Of a DNA stretch of 64,000 nucleotides, positions 32,514 to 42,049 are shown one piece after another (the stretch's first letter is position 1; each line of letters begins with the position of its first letter). The DNA lies in the NCBI GenBank assembly GCA_015709715.1, contig CP054184.1, positions 1,473,001 to 1,537,000 on the forward strand, given 5' to 3'. Under the pieces are notes generated by a model. The model was not told where the DNA came from and did no database searches. It worked only from the letters and a program-made list of their open reading frames with translations. The position numbers were made by a program, and so were the translations under genes. This DNA comes from Nitrospira sp. Its GTDB lineage: Bacteria > Nitrospirota > Nitrospiria > Nitrospirales > Nitrospiraceae.

Positions 32514-33737
32514 TCACCGCAGACGGGTACGGCGCGAACGCGCCTCCAGCGCATAGGCCAGCAGGAGGGCCACGCAACCACCGACCAGACCGGCCACCGC
32601 CGTATTGAACAGGATCCGCGGCTTGATCGGCTTGTCTCCCGGTACGGGCGGATCCAACACTTGCACCGTCGGCGTATCGCGCGCTTCAGTGATCTTGGCT
32701 TGCTCGTACTGCGAGGTCAGGAGGGCATAGAGCGTTTCCTGCACCTTCAGTTCCCGGAGCAAGCGCCCATACTGCAGCGCCAGATCCGGCACCGTCACCA
32801 TCGCGGGATGGAGTCGGCTCCCAGGCAGTTGCCCCTTCCCTCCCTTTCCGGATTCCAAGAGGCCGAGCTGATGCTTGAGCTCCTCAATGCTCGAACGGAC
32901 GCGAGCCAGCTCGGGATTGTCCGGCGAGAGGTAGGTCCCCATCACCTGCAACTGCACCTCCTGCGCGGTTATTTGTCCCTGAATCATGGCAGCAGCCTCG
33001 ATCATGGCCTTGGACTGGGCCTCGACCGCCACCGCCTTGTTCTTGGTCTGAAAGTCGCGGAGGGCCTCTTCGGTCTTCACCAAGCCCGTCTGCGTCTCCG
33101 CCAGACGGCGCTCGATGAATTCGCGATTGTGGCCGGCCTTACTGACATTCAAGGTGCGATTCAAGCGATCTAGGTTGGCCACGAAGAAAGCGGCCATGTC
33201 CGCGGCCCGTTTCGGATCGGCATCCTCCACCGTAACCTTGATGACCTTTTCCTTCGCGAGGACGATGTGCGCCCGCTCCGCCAGCTTGAGCCGGGCATCA
33301 TGCATCGTGGGTTCGCCGTACACTTCCAGCAAATTGAACTTGGTGATGACCTCATCGGCCATGACCCGCGACTTGAGAATGGCCAGGAACACATCGTTCG
33401 GCGTGGTCGGCATCGCCGGGAGGCCCATGCCCAGGTTCTGGGCCATGTTGCCGGCGGCGCCCGTCGCGGTCAACAGGGCGGCGAGGTTCCCACCCTCCTT
33501 GGAATCCAGTTGCGGCAGCAGCGTCGCCGTCGATTCATAGGCCTTCGGCAGCACCAGCAGGCTGATCGCGAAGGCACCCAAGAGCGAAACCAGCAAGATC
33601 GCAACGATCAAGCCCCGTCGAGCGGCAAGCAGCGACCAAAGGTCGAGAGGCGCGGCCCTCTCCTGGCCAGGCATCGTCGATCCATTTCCCCGCGTGGGAG
33701 TCAGGACGACTTCCGGTGGTTCCATGACCCGGTTCAT
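32514..33737 (-). CDS. Wzz/GNVR-type polysaccharide chain-length protein
   Basis: A 407-residue inner-membrane protein. One helix lies near residues 43-65 (LIVAILLVSLLGAFAISLLVL) and a second near 375-395. Between them is a long periplasmic coiled-coil-rich region. The Wzz start motif (YESTATLLPQ) and the Pro-rich DPPVPGDKPIKPR before the last helix are typical. There is no Walker A kinase domain, so it is of the Wzz or separate-PCP type. It is the last gene of the exopolysaccharide operon, 18 bases after the Wza-like gene. It probably sets polymer length and links polymerase to export. Confidence 0.88.
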   Translation of the reverse strand: MNRVMEPPEVVLTPTRGNGSTMPGQERAAPLDLWSLLAARRGLIVAILLVSLLGAFAISLLVLPKAYESTATLLPQLDSKEGGNLAALLTATGAAGNMAQNLGMGLPAMPTTPNDVFLAILKSRVMADEVITKFNLLEVYGEPTMHDARLKLAERAHIVLAKEKVIKVTVEDADPKRAADMAAFFVANLDRLNRTLNVSKAGHNREFIERRLAETQTGLVKTEEALRDFQTKNKAVAVEAQSKAMIEAAAMIQGQITAQEVQLQVMGTYLSPDNPELARVRSSIEELKHQLGLLESGKGGKGQLPGSRLHPAMVTVPDLALQYGRLLRELKVQETLYALLTSQYEQAKITEARDTPTVQVLDPPVPGDKPIKPRILFNTAVAGLVGGCVALLLAYALEARSRRTRLR

Positions 33738-33755
33738 GACTGAGTCACGTCCTCC

Positions 33756-36389
33756 CTATCGACCGACGACGGCAATCCCCGCTGCGGTCAAGGCGACACT
33801 CCCGATGATGCTGGCCACCGTCTGCCACAGCGCCAATTGCGGCGTCCGCGCCTCGATCTTCTGCGGCACGACGATCGTGTCGCCGGCCCGCACGTCCTTC
33901 ACCGCCAGGTAGACCGAATCGGTCGTCCCGTTCGCCCGCATCACATACATCTCTTTCCGATTCGCGTCCTCCGTCAGCCCCCCGGCCTGCCGCAGGTAGT
34001 CGTCCAGGCTCAAGTTCGGCCGGTGGACGACGGTGCTGGGATTCTTCACCGACCCGATGATGCTGACCGTTTGCGACGGCGTCGGCATCGTGATGCGATC
34101 CCGCGCTTCGAGAATGATGTCGTCTTCGGACCCCTCGAGTTGCTCGATCGATTCCATGCGGATGACGACACGGCCCAATTCCAAACGGGAAGCCGCCGCC
34201 TCCAGCTGTTGCAGGCGCAACGAGAGGACTTGTTGTTCGGCCAATCCACCCGGTCCGGCCAAGGCGGCGGCAGGCCCCACGCCCGTCGCCCCGGCCGCCA
34301 CGCCTGCCGATTGGGCCGTCAACCGCTGACGCTCCGAGGCTACGAATCGCTCTAACTCCGCCTGCTGCCGCAACTTGACCGATTCCCGCGTGAGCACCAG
34401 GCCGGCGGGAAAGGCATTCGGCGTCACGCCCCCGGCCCGCTTGAGCACCGAACTCAATCGCTCCCCCATCATGATCGTGAAGTAGCCCGGCCGTTTGACC
34501 TCCCCTTCCACCAGCACCAAATTCGGCGGCCGCTGTTGCGTGGCCACGACGACTTGGTCGAGCCGCTGCAGCAGATGGTTCTCCGCGTCGTTGCCTTCCA
34601 ATAGAGCTTTGGGGCTGAACTGAATCACCCTGGTCTGATAGGTCACCGGATCGGTCCGCACGATTTCGGCTCGGTCCGCATAGGCATCCATGGTCAATTG
34701 ATCGTGGATGAGCAGGTCCTTCACCTTCATGCCGGGACGGTACTCATAGGGCCCAGGACTCTTCACCGCCCCGACGAGACTCACGACATTGGTGATCTGC
34801 GTCGGGAGAATGCCGATGCGCACATAGTCGCCGTCCAAAATGATGGGGTCGCCACCGGCCACGCCCGGGCGGCTCTTTTCGTGTCCCTGCGAGGCCAACG
34901 CTCCGACCAGATCCACATCCACCATGATCCGGCCCCGTTCCGGATCGAGCCGAAACAGGTGGCAACGCTGCCGATCGGACAGCGGCGTCAATCCTCCGGC
35001 CAGGTCGAGCAGTTCCGTCAGCCGCACGCCCGGTTTCACTTCATAGATGGCCGGCCGCTTGATCGACCCGCTGACCGCCACCACGGGGCCCAGCGGCGGA
35101 ACCAGGACCACGTCGCCCGACTGCAGGCGTTGATCCGACCGCCGGTCGCCGCGCAGGAAAAAGTCGTAGAGGTCAAGTTCCGCCACCGTGGCGCCGTCCC
35201 GCAACACCTTCACCTGACGCAACGAACCCGAACGGGCGGGACCACAGGCGGCATACAGGGCATTGGACGTGGTCGCCAACGCACTCATTTCATAGGCGCC
35301 AGGCCGAATGACCTCTCCTACCACGAAGACCTTGATCGTGCGGATGCGCGCCATCGACACGTGCAGCTCAAACCGCTTCAGCAGGTTGCCGAGCCTGGCC
35401 CGAATCGTTCGTTCCGCCTGCGAAAACGTCTGCCCGCCCACCGGAATCGCGCCGACCTGTGGGATGACGATCATGCCGTCGCGCTCCACCGGGACGATGA
35501 AACTCCGGTTGAAATTGGGATCGGGGACATTCCAGATGTGGACGGCCAGGGAGTCCTGCGGGCCGACGACGAAATCCGGGCCGACCGGAATATCCTGCAC
35601 CGGCGAGAAGGTATTCGCCTGGGCATCGAAGAAGTCATAGCCAAACTGCCGCAGCCGGCTCTTGACCCCGTGCAACACTGAAAATTCCGCGAAGGCCTCC
35701 TCGACGCTGAAATCCTGTTGACGCAACAGCTCGGCTGTAAACGCCTTCTTCTCCGGCAAGGGACGGCCACCGCCGGGCTGAAGGCCCGGCTGGCCGGCGG
35801 GCTGAGGAGGCGTTTGTCCCGGCTGTGTCGGCACACCGGGCACCATGCCCTGCCCGAACGGCAACTGCGCTACGCCTTTTTTCTCGCGCTCGGTCTGCAC
35901 CTGATATTCGATGCTGAGCTTCTCCTTGTCCGCCTGGATCTTCTCCTGGCGGCGATCCCGCTCTTCCTGCTCCTGCTTCATCCGTTGTTCGATGGAACTG
36001 GGGAGGAGACTGCTCGGCTCCACCGGCCAATAGTCGTTGAGGTTGGGCACCGTGCCTTTGGAGGTGAGGTCCGGCGGCAGCGGCAGCGGACAGGGAGTTT
36101 GCGCCGGGACGATCGGCTGCAGGGCCGTCGGGTTCGTCACGATCGCTTGCCCCAGCGTGCCTCCTATACCGGGTGCGAGAAACCCTCCCGGCGTCATGCC
36201 CGGCACGGCGGTTCCAGGAGGCAGGGTTTGCATCAGCCCCGGAGGCGCGGTCTGCGGAGTAAGGTTCTGCGCGAGCAGTGAGGGCGGCAACACCATGGAT
36301 GCGATCAGGACCCACACTAGACCCCGTACCCATCGACCCGGCAATGGGCGAGGATGCCGACGCGGACGAAACACAACCGGCTGTGCCAT
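33756..36389 (-). CDS. Wza-like polysaccharide export protein with five SLBB repeats
   Basis: About 877 residues, twice the length of E. coli Wza. A signal sequence near residues 22-41 is followed by a Pro/Gly/Gln-rich stretch, a charged helix (about 135-175) and the Poly_export domain (about 270-350). Five SLBB-type units follow, recognisable by VVGEVIRPGAYE, VSGSIKRPAIYE, LVGAVKSPGPYE, VEGEVKRPGYFT and IIGSVKNPSTVV. The C-terminus is one hydrophobic helix. The ATG at 36389 is preferred because it places the signal near the start; the ATG at 36434 lacks a ribosome site. It would form the outer-membrane/periplasmic export channel. Confidence 0.85.
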   Translation of the reverse strand: MAQPVVFRPRRHPRPLPGRWVRGLVWVLIASMVLPPSLLAQNLTPQTAPPGLMQTLPPGTAVPGMTPGGFLAPGIGGTLGQAIVTNPTALQPIVPAQTPCPLPLPPDLTSKGTVPNLNDYWPVEPSSLLPSSIEQRMKQEQEERDRRQEKIQADKEKLSIEYQVQTEREKKGVAQLPFGQGMVPGVPTQPGQTPPQPAGQPGLQPGGGRPLPEKKAFTAELLRQQDFSVEEAFAEFSVLHGVKSRLRQFGYDFFDAQANTFSPVQDIPVGPDFVVGPQDSLAVHIWNVPDPNFNRSFIVPVERDGMIVIPQVGAIPVGGQTFSQAERTIRARLGNLLKRFELHVSMARIRTIKVFVVGEVIRPGAYEMSALATTSNALYAACGPARSGSLRQVKVLRDGATVAELDLYDFFLRGDRRSDQRLQSGDVVLVPPLGPVVAVSGSIKRPAIYEVKPGVRLTELLDLAGGLTPLSDRQRCHLFRLDPERGRIMVDVDLVGALASQGHEKSRPGVAGGDPIILDGDYVRIGILPTQITNVVSLVGAVKSPGPYEYRPGMKVKDLLIHDQLTMDAYADRAEIVRTDPVTYQTRVIQFSPKALLEGNDAENHLLQRLDQVVVATQQRPPNLVLVEGEVKRPGYFTIMMGERLSSVLKRAGGVTPNAFPAGLVLTRESVKLRQQAELERFVASERQRLTAQSAGVAAGATGVGPAAALAGPGGLAEQQVLSLRLQQLEAAASRLELGRVVIRMESIEQLEGSEDDIILEARDRITMPTPSQTVSIIGSVKNPSTVVHRPNLSLDDYLRQAGGLTEDANRKEMYVMRANGTTDSVYLAVKDVRAGDTIVVPQKIEARTPQLALWQTVASIIGSVALTAAGIAVVGR

Positions 36390-36450
36390 ACCTTCACACA
36401 CCCCCTGCGCAAGACGACGCGCTATGCGCGCCATCGGCCGAGCCGGTAGC

Positions 36451-38088
36451 CTAGAACTGCACGGCCAGAGAAGTCCAGAACAAATGGTTCGAGGTCTCCA
36501 CTCCGGCAGCGAAGGTTTCCGCGAACGGCGTGATGGCGGAAATCTGGCCCGGATTCTTCAATCGTTGAAAGGTGTACCCCACCGTGAACTGCGTCCGGCT
36601 GGAATACCACCAGGTCAGGTCGAGGGCGGCTTCTCGCTTTCGTTCATGGATGGGTTGCCCGCGGTCCCGTTCCTGAATGTTGAAATTCGCCCCCAGCTGG
36701 AGGACGTCCGTCAGGTAGCGGGTGGAGCGCACGAAGAAATCGATCCCGTCGGTCCCCATGTGATGGCCGAGCGGGAGCCCGCGATGCCGCATGCCGCTGG
36801 TATAGGGCGAATTGTTGTACCAGACCTGCCGCAATTCGGGGTGCCGCCGCCGCCCGAAATCCGTGTCGGCGTATTCGACACGCAGGTCCAGCGTATCGCC
36901 CGCGAACACCTGCGGAATGTAGAGGCCGCCCAAGAACGCCGCCCGGCTCGGAACCGGTAATTGCGACCATTTGTCTTCCGTGCCGATCTCTCCGTACAGC
37001 TGCAGCCCGGCGGGAAAGGGCACGAGGTAGGGCACTCGCGGAATGCGTAGCCGAAAATCAGCCATGGCCTGCTCGTTCACATCCCGATCGCCGGTTTGAT
37101 TGGGTTCCGAAAGATAGGCATCGACCACCACGCCGGGGAAGGACTGGTCCCGCCCGCGCCCGCCGAATTGCGTCAGCCGAGTCAGCCCGAATTCCAGCCA
37201 GGGGGCCGGCAGGTAACTGATGCGCAAGCCAAACACCCGCGCACGTGAAAAATCTCGATTGCGCTCCAATTGCGCGAGAAACGAGTTGACCTTCCAGTCG
37301 CCCAGCCCGCGCAAGAACCCCGGCAGCTGAAACGGCCGCTCGGTGCCCAGCTTGATCATGTCCATCGGGAAGGCATGGTCGGTCAGCAGCAGGGACCCAT
37401 GGTACCCAGGCCCCCACCACTGCGTTCCACGCCCCGCCTCCAGCGCGATATTGGCATAGCTCAGTTTGAGGCTGAACTCGCGGAGATAGAAGTTGTCGCT
37501 GTTGTTGGTGGCGCCGATGCCCAACAGATGGCGGTTGCTGATGAACTTGGGCTGCACCATGAGGGCCGCCCAGTCGTTCACCTCCACCCAGCCGCGCGCG
37601 TCGGTCTGGTTCTGGATTCCGTTGACGTAGTATTCGCCTCCACGATTTTCGCGGAACCGAACCGTCTGGCCGCCGCCGATCGATGAGACATTCACCTCGG
37701 TCTGCGTCCGCAGTCCGTAGCGAAACGTTTCACGCCCTTCCAAGCCCCGGCCCCGCACGACACCCAATCTGATCAGTTCGGGCCGAAATTCCACCGCCAA
37801 CCGTTCGAGCAGGGGTTCCGCGACCGCCTCGCGACCGTCGATCGCCACCTGATCGGCACGCACGCGTTCGATCGCACGGGCCACATACTCCGCCGCCTGC
37901 CTCCGGCTGTAGGGCTTGGCGCCGATCAAGGCACGGTCGATGACGTTCAGCGCGATCAACCGTTCGATCGCCTCATAGGCCCAATGATGGAGGGGAAGGT
38001 TGCTGGAGGCGAGGGCGGCGCCGCCCCACAGCAACCAGCAGACGAGGACACAGGAACAGACAAGGGCCGACGGGCTCGGACGGCACAC
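36451..38088 (-). CDS. Wzi-family capsule assembly outer-membrane protein
   Basis: A 545-residue protein with a signal peptide (ends near GAALA) from a GTG start. An N-terminal helical segment contains LPLHHWAYEAIERLI and YSRRQAAEY, features common in this family. The rest alternates aromatic/hydrophobic strands and turns of a beta-barrel and ends in FWTSLAVQF, with a terminal Phe as outer-membrane proteins require. TQWWGPGYHGSLLLTD is a recognisable Wzi segment. It lies six bases after the CapD-like gene and 17 before the Wza-like gene. It probably holds or assembles the polymer at the surface. Confidence 0.8.
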   Translation of the reverse strand: MCRPSPSALVCSCVLVCWLLWGGAALASSNLPLHHWAYEAIERLIALNVIDRALIGAKPYSRRQAAEYVARAIERVRADQVAIDGREAVAEPLLERLAVEFRPELIRLGVVRGRGLEGRETFRYGLRTQTEVNVSSIGGGQTVRFRENRGGEYYVNGIQNQTDARGWVEVNDWAALMVQPKFISNRHLLGIGATNNSDNFYLREFSLKLSYANIALEAGRGTQWWGPGYHGSLLLTDHAFPMDMIKLGTERPFQLPGFLRGLGDWKVNSFLAQLERNRDFSRARVFGLRISYLPAPWLEFGLTRLTQFGGRGRDQSFPGVVVDAYLSEPNQTGDRDVNEQAMADFRLRIPRVPYLVPFPAGLQLYGEIGTEDKWSQLPVPSRAAFLGGLYIPQVFAGDTLDLRVEYADTDFGRRRHPELRQVWYNNSPYTSGMRHRGLPLGHHMGTDGIDFFVRSTRYLTDVLQLGANFNIQERDRGQPIHERKREAALDLTWWYSSRTQFTVGYTFQRLKNPGQISAITPFAETFAAGVETSNHLFWTSLAVQF

Positions 38089-38094
38089 CAGCCG

Positions 38095-40065
38095 TTACCC
38101 CTGTCCGGGCGAACCGGTTGGGGACAGGCCGGCGGCAAGCATGCGGGGAGCAGCGGATTCGCCGGTACTATCAGGCTGGTTGCCGCTCCCCGCCGGCAGG
38201 CCATGGCGACCGGAAGCGGAATCCGACGGATGGTAGGAGGGGAGGATATGGCAGAGCGTTGCCAGCAGGTCCGCCACGGTCCCCTCCGCAGCCGCCTGTT
38301 CGAGCCGAGCCAAGAGGGCGGGCAGGAGGGAGGCATCAGGCGCGCGGGCCAACCGCACACAGAGCACTTTCGGCACGGCCGTGGCCTCCAGCCGCTCGGC
38401 TTGGCCCACCAGCTCTTCGACCAATTTCTCGCCCGGTCTCCGTCCGAGAAAGGTCAGGGCAATCTCGCGGTCGGGGACGAATCCCGAGAGTCGAATCAGG
38501 TTGCGCGCCATGTCCACCACGCTGATCTGTTCGCCCATGTCGAGGACGAAGACCTCGCCGCCCCGCGCCAACCGCGCCGCATGCAACACGAGGTGCACCG
38601 CCTCCCCGATCAACATGAAGTACCGGCGCATGCCGGGATCGGTGATCGTCACAGGGCCACCGGCTCGAATCTGCTCCAGGAACAGCGGAAGGGCGCTGCC
38701 GTTGCTGCCCAAGACATTGCCGAAGCGCACGCTGGCGAAAATGGTCTGCGACGAACGGCTCAACTCCTGCAGCAGCAGTTCCGCCACCGCCTTGCTGGCG
38801 CCCATGACGCTTACCGGATTCACGGCCTTGTCGGTGGAGATGAGGATGAAACGCTCGACCCCATGCCGGTGGGCCGCCTCTGCCACGATCCTGGTGCCGG
38901 TCACATTGTTGCGGACCGCTTCACAGGGGTTGACCTCCATCAGCGACACATGTTTATGCGCCGCGGCGTGGAAGACCAGGGTCGGGCCGTACTCGGCGAA
39001 CAGCCAACTCATCTGGCCCATGTCTGTGATGTCGCCGACGACAGGCACGACGACATCATGGCCCGCCGCCCGAAGTTCGCGCGCGACGGCAAACAGGCCG
39101 TTTTCATATCGATCGAGCAACACCAGGACGGAGGGAGACAGGCGCGCCACCTGCCGACAGAGTTCGGCGCCGATTGACCCGCCCGCGCCGGTTACCAGCA
39201 CCCGTTGCCCCTGCACCGACTGCTGGAGCGGTTCCGGATCCAGATCCACGGGGGCCCGATCCAACAGATCTTCGATGGAGAGGTTGCGAATCTGGCTGAC
39301 CTCCACGTGGCAACGGAGCAGGTCGCGCAGATTGGGCAGCGTCTGAATGGGCAGACGGAACGGTTCCAAGGCCTGCACCACTGCGCGTACCGTCGCGGGG
39401 GCGGCGCTGGGTATGGCGACGAGGACGCTGGTCGGTTCTTCCTCGGCGAGGATGCGCGGGAGGTCGGCCCTGGTTCCCAAGACCGGCACGCCATGGATGT
39501 GATGGCCGATCTTGGCGGGGTTGTCGTCGATGAACCCGATGGGGCAATAACCGTAGGACGGGCTGTTCCGCATCTCGCGTACGATCATCGCGCCCGCGTC
39601 GCCCGCACCCACGACCAGTACCCGATTCCGACCCTTGCCGATCCAGGGAAACTCCCGCATCACGCGAGGCGCCACGCGCATACCGGTTTGCAGGCAGAGG
39701 AGCACCAGCGCGTCGACCACGAACACCGATGCCGGATAGGCCGCGATGCCCAACCCGAACCGGACCACCCCCGCAAAAACCGCCGTGCTGGCCGCGATGC
39801 CGAGGACCAGGTTCCGTATGTCCCACAAGCTTGTGTAGCGCCACAGCCCGTCATAGAGTCGGAACCGATAGAAGGCGAGGGCACGGATCACCAACAACCA
39901 CGGCAACCAGGTTACGAGGAGATTCCATTGCTCGGCAGGAATGTCCTCGTCGAACCGCAGCACGAAAGCCAACCAATTGGACAGGGCCGCGAGCCCAAGA
40001 TGGGTGACGAACAGCAGGAATCGCCGCTGGCCCGTCGTCAATGGTCTACCGAACAACGCGAGCAT
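38095..40065 (-). CDS. CapD/PglF-like membrane nucleotide-sugar 4,6-dehydratase
   Basis: A 656-residue protein with four N-terminal membrane helices. A first Rossmann motif (VLVVGAGDAGAM, about 149-160) precedes the catalytic one (VLVTGAGGSIGA, 289-300). The active-site residues follow the PglF/WbpM pattern: STDK at 410-413 and MGASK at 421-425 in place of YxxxK. The usual product of this family is a UDP-4-keto-6-deoxy-HexNAc, made before aminotransfer; the DegT gene two steps upstream fits that. The C-terminal 60 residues are low-complexity. It is the longest sugar-modifying enzyme in the operon. Confidence 0.9.
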   Translation of the reverse strand: MLALFGRPLTTGQRRFLLFVTHLGLAALSNWLAFVLRFDEDIPAEQWNLLVTWLPWLLVIRALAFYRFRLYDGLWRYTSLWDIRNLVLGIAASTAVFAGVVRFGLGIAAYPASVFVVDALVLLCLQTGMRVAPRVMREFPWIGKGRNRVLVVGAGDAGAMIVREMRNSPSYGYCPIGFIDDNPAKIGHHIHGVPVLGTRADLPRILAEEEPTSVLVAIPSAAPATVRAVVQALEPFRLPIQTLPNLRDLLRCHVEVSQIRNLSIEDLLDRAPVDLDPEPLQQSVQGQRVLVTGAGGSIGAELCRQVARLSPSVLVLLDRYENGLFAVARELRAAGHDVVVPVVGDITDMGQMSWLFAEYGPTLVFHAAAHKHVSLMEVNPCEAVRNNVTGTRIVAEAAHRHGVERFILISTDKAVNPVSVMGASKAVAELLLQELSRSSQTIFASVRFGNVLGSNGSALPLFLEQIRAGGPVTITDPGMRRYFMLIGEAVHLVLHAARLARGGEVFVLDMGEQISVVDMARNLIRLSGFVPDREIALTFLGRRPGEKLVEELVGQAERLEATAVPKVLCVRLARAPDASLLPALLARLEQAAAEGTVADLLATLCHILPSYHPSDSASGRHGLPAGSGNQPDSTGESAAPRMLAAGLSPTGSPGQG

Positions 40066-40144
40066 GATGGTGTGAAGATACCTTGTCTCGAACCGGCGAA
40101 TCCAGCCCTAGGGGTCACCAGGGAGCGAGCCTAGGCCTGGTTCA

Positions 40145-40921
40145 TCAGCGGGGGCGGCAGAGGGCAAACAAGACTTTGTAGTCGGTGACGGGCCGGCGGG
40201 AGTCGATCGAAACCGGCGGACAATAGGGTGCGAGTCCGTCCTCGACCGCGGAGGGGAAGGAGACCAATTCGCCCAGGAACAATCGTTTCAGCAACCGTTT
40301 CCCGCGCATGGTGGAAGGAATCAGATGCAGGACCACGGCCGTCCGCTTGAGCCAGGACACCATTGTCGCTTTCGGGCCTGGGCTCTCGGTCGAAAAGGCC
40401 CCCAGCAGTTCTGTTCGAAAACCGGCCGCTTCCGCCAACGAGGCCAACCGCCCGGCCGACAGGTACTGGCGGCTCTGGGGGCTGGGGTTGAAGTCGCTCC
40501 ATTCCGGGTTCACGCTGCAGAGGATCAGCAGCCCGTTCGGCGCCAACACGCGCCGACAATCCTGGAGCATCTGCAAGGGCCGCTCGAAATAGTACACGGC
40601 TTCGTAACAGAGGATCACATCCTGTGAGGCTGCATGGAAGGGCAAGGCGTCGGCATCTAACTGAACCAGGGAGCGCCGGAGGGTGCCCGAACGCCGGGCG
40701 CGCACGAGCAAGTCCCAGGTCAGGTCGCCGCCGACCACCTGGTCAGCCTGCCTCGCGAGGTACTCCAGGCCGACCCCTTCCCCGCAGGCCACCTCCAACA
40801 CCCGTTTACCACGGCAGTAGTCCAGGGCGAAGCGGTACCGGGTATAGACCATCGCCAACGCTTCGCGCGTGACCCGGTCTCCCGGCTTTTCCGTGACGGC
40901 ACTGTAATTCGATCCGCTCAC
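40145..40921 (-). CDS. SAM-dependent methyltransferase
   Basis: A 258-residue class I methyltransferase. The start is the GTG at 40921, which overlaps the stop of the aminotransferase gene as GTGA; longer versions would run over that gene. Motif I (VLEVACGEGVGLEYLA) lies at 41-56, the acidic strand end VVGGDLTW follows, then LDADALPFHAASQDVILCYE. The C-terminal domain has several basic residues. The acceptor could be a sugar hydroxyl or amine in the polysaccharide pathway. It is co-transcribed in the operon. Confidence 0.85.
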   Translation of the reverse strand: MSGSNYSAVTEKPGDRVTREALAMVYTRYRFALDYCRGKRVLEVACGEGVGLEYLARQADQVVGGDLTWDLLVRARRSGTLRRSLVQLDADALPFHAASQDVILCYEAVYYFERPLQMLQDCRRVLAPNGLLILCSVNPEWSDFNPSPQSRQYLSAGRLASLAEAAGFRTELLGAFSTESPGPKATMVSWLKRTAVVLHLIPSTMRGKRLLKRLFLGELVSFPSAVEDGLAPYCPPVSIDSRRPVTDYKVLFALCRPR

Positions 40922-42030
40922 GCGTGCGAGGAGAAGAATGAACGCAGGCAGGCGACAGTCGCGTCCACCTGTTGCTCCGTGGTCTCCGCGCTCATGGGAA
41001 GGGAAAGCACTTCCCGGCAGATGGCCGAGGTTTCGGGGACATCCGGGGCTGCCAGCCCCAGCCCTCGGTGTTCCCACATGGGTTTCGGCCAGTGGACCAA
41101 GGTTTCGACGCCCTGGTCCCTCAAATAGGCCCGCAATCGGTCACGTACGTTCGTGCGCACGACATAGTTTTGGTAGATGTCGAGTTGCCGGCTCTGGTCG
41201 AAATGCGGCAGGCGAAGCGACGGGATGCCGGACAGACCTTGGCGATAGAGGTCGGCAATGTGCCGCCGATGCGCGATCCACTCAGGCAGGTACCGCAACT
41301 TCACGTCCAACACGGCGGCCTGTACATTATCAAGCAACGCGGTCTGCCCGTGGTAATGGTATTCGCCCGTGTCCCGATCCTCGCCGTTGTAGCGCAGGAG
41401 TGTAGCCATCCGCGCCAGGTCTGGGTCGTCGGTCGTGATGGCCCCGCCGTCCCCGAACCCGCCCAGAACCTTGAACGGATAAAAGCTAAAACAACCGGCC
41501 CGGCCCTGGCTGCCCGCCCGCTTACCGTCGAACGTCGCCCCGAGGGCCTGAGCCGCGTCCTCGATCACCGCCAACCCATGCTTGTCCGCCACTGCGAGGA
41601 TTCGCTCCATGTCGCAGACGCGGCCGTTGAGATGGACCGGCAGCAGGGCCTTCGTCTTGGGAGTGATGGCTCGTTCGAGCAGGTCGACGTTCATGTTGTA
41701 GTCAGACCCCACGTCGATCAACACTGGCTGCGCGCCGCAATGGACGATGGCCGACACGGTCGCGACGAAGGTGTGGGCGACCGTGATGACCTCGTCGCCG
41801 GGACCGACCCCGGCCCCCAGCAGCGCAAAATACAACGCGTGGTAGCCGCTGTTCACACCCACGGCATATTTGACCCCCACGAAGTCCGCCAGGTGGGCTT
41901 CAAAGTCCTTCAGCTGCCGCCGATTGACCAAATCGCCGTTGGCCAAACACTCGGTGATGGCGCGGTCGATCTCCGGCTTGAGCTTGGCGTAATGTCCGCG
42001 GGGGTCGATGAAGGGAACGGAATAGGCCAT
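40918..42030 (-). CDS. DegT/DnrJ/EryC1/StrS-family sugar aminotransferase
   Basis: A 370-residue PLP enzyme. The ATG at 42030 begins the family sequence (VPFIDPRGHYAKLKPEI); the upstream frame is Arg-rich and rejected. PLP-binding features are Asp158 in VIEDAAQALGA and Lys187 in FSFYPFKVLGGFGDGG. It is expected to transfer an amino group to a keto-sugar nucleotide, such as the product of the CapD-like dehydratase encoded two genes downstream. The stop overlaps the methyltransferase start. The specific sugar is unknown. Confidence 0.92.
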   Translation of the reverse strand: MAYSVPFIDPRGHYAKLKPEIDRAITECLANGDLVNRRQLKDFEAHLADFVGVKYAVGVNSGYHALYFALLGAGVGPGDEVITVAHTFVATVSAIVHCGAQPVLIDVGSDYNMNVDLLERAITPKTKALLPVHLNGRVCDMERILAVADKHGLAVIEDAAQALGATFDGKRAGSQGRAGCFSFYPFKVLGGFGDGGAITTDDPDLARMATLLRYNGEDRDTGEYHYHGQTALLDNVQAAVLDVKLRYLPEWIAHRRHIADLYRQGLSGIPSLRLPHFDQSRQLDIYQNYVVRTNVRDRLRAYLRDQGVETLVHWPKPMWEHRGLGLAAPDVPETSAICREVLSLPMSAETTEQQVDATVACLRSFFSSHA

Positions 42031-42049
42031 AGGGTGCAATGGGACCGCC

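Noticed and set aside
37984..39177. 397-codon plus-strand frame
   Set aside because: It is antisense to the CapD-like and Wzi genes with no recognisable product.
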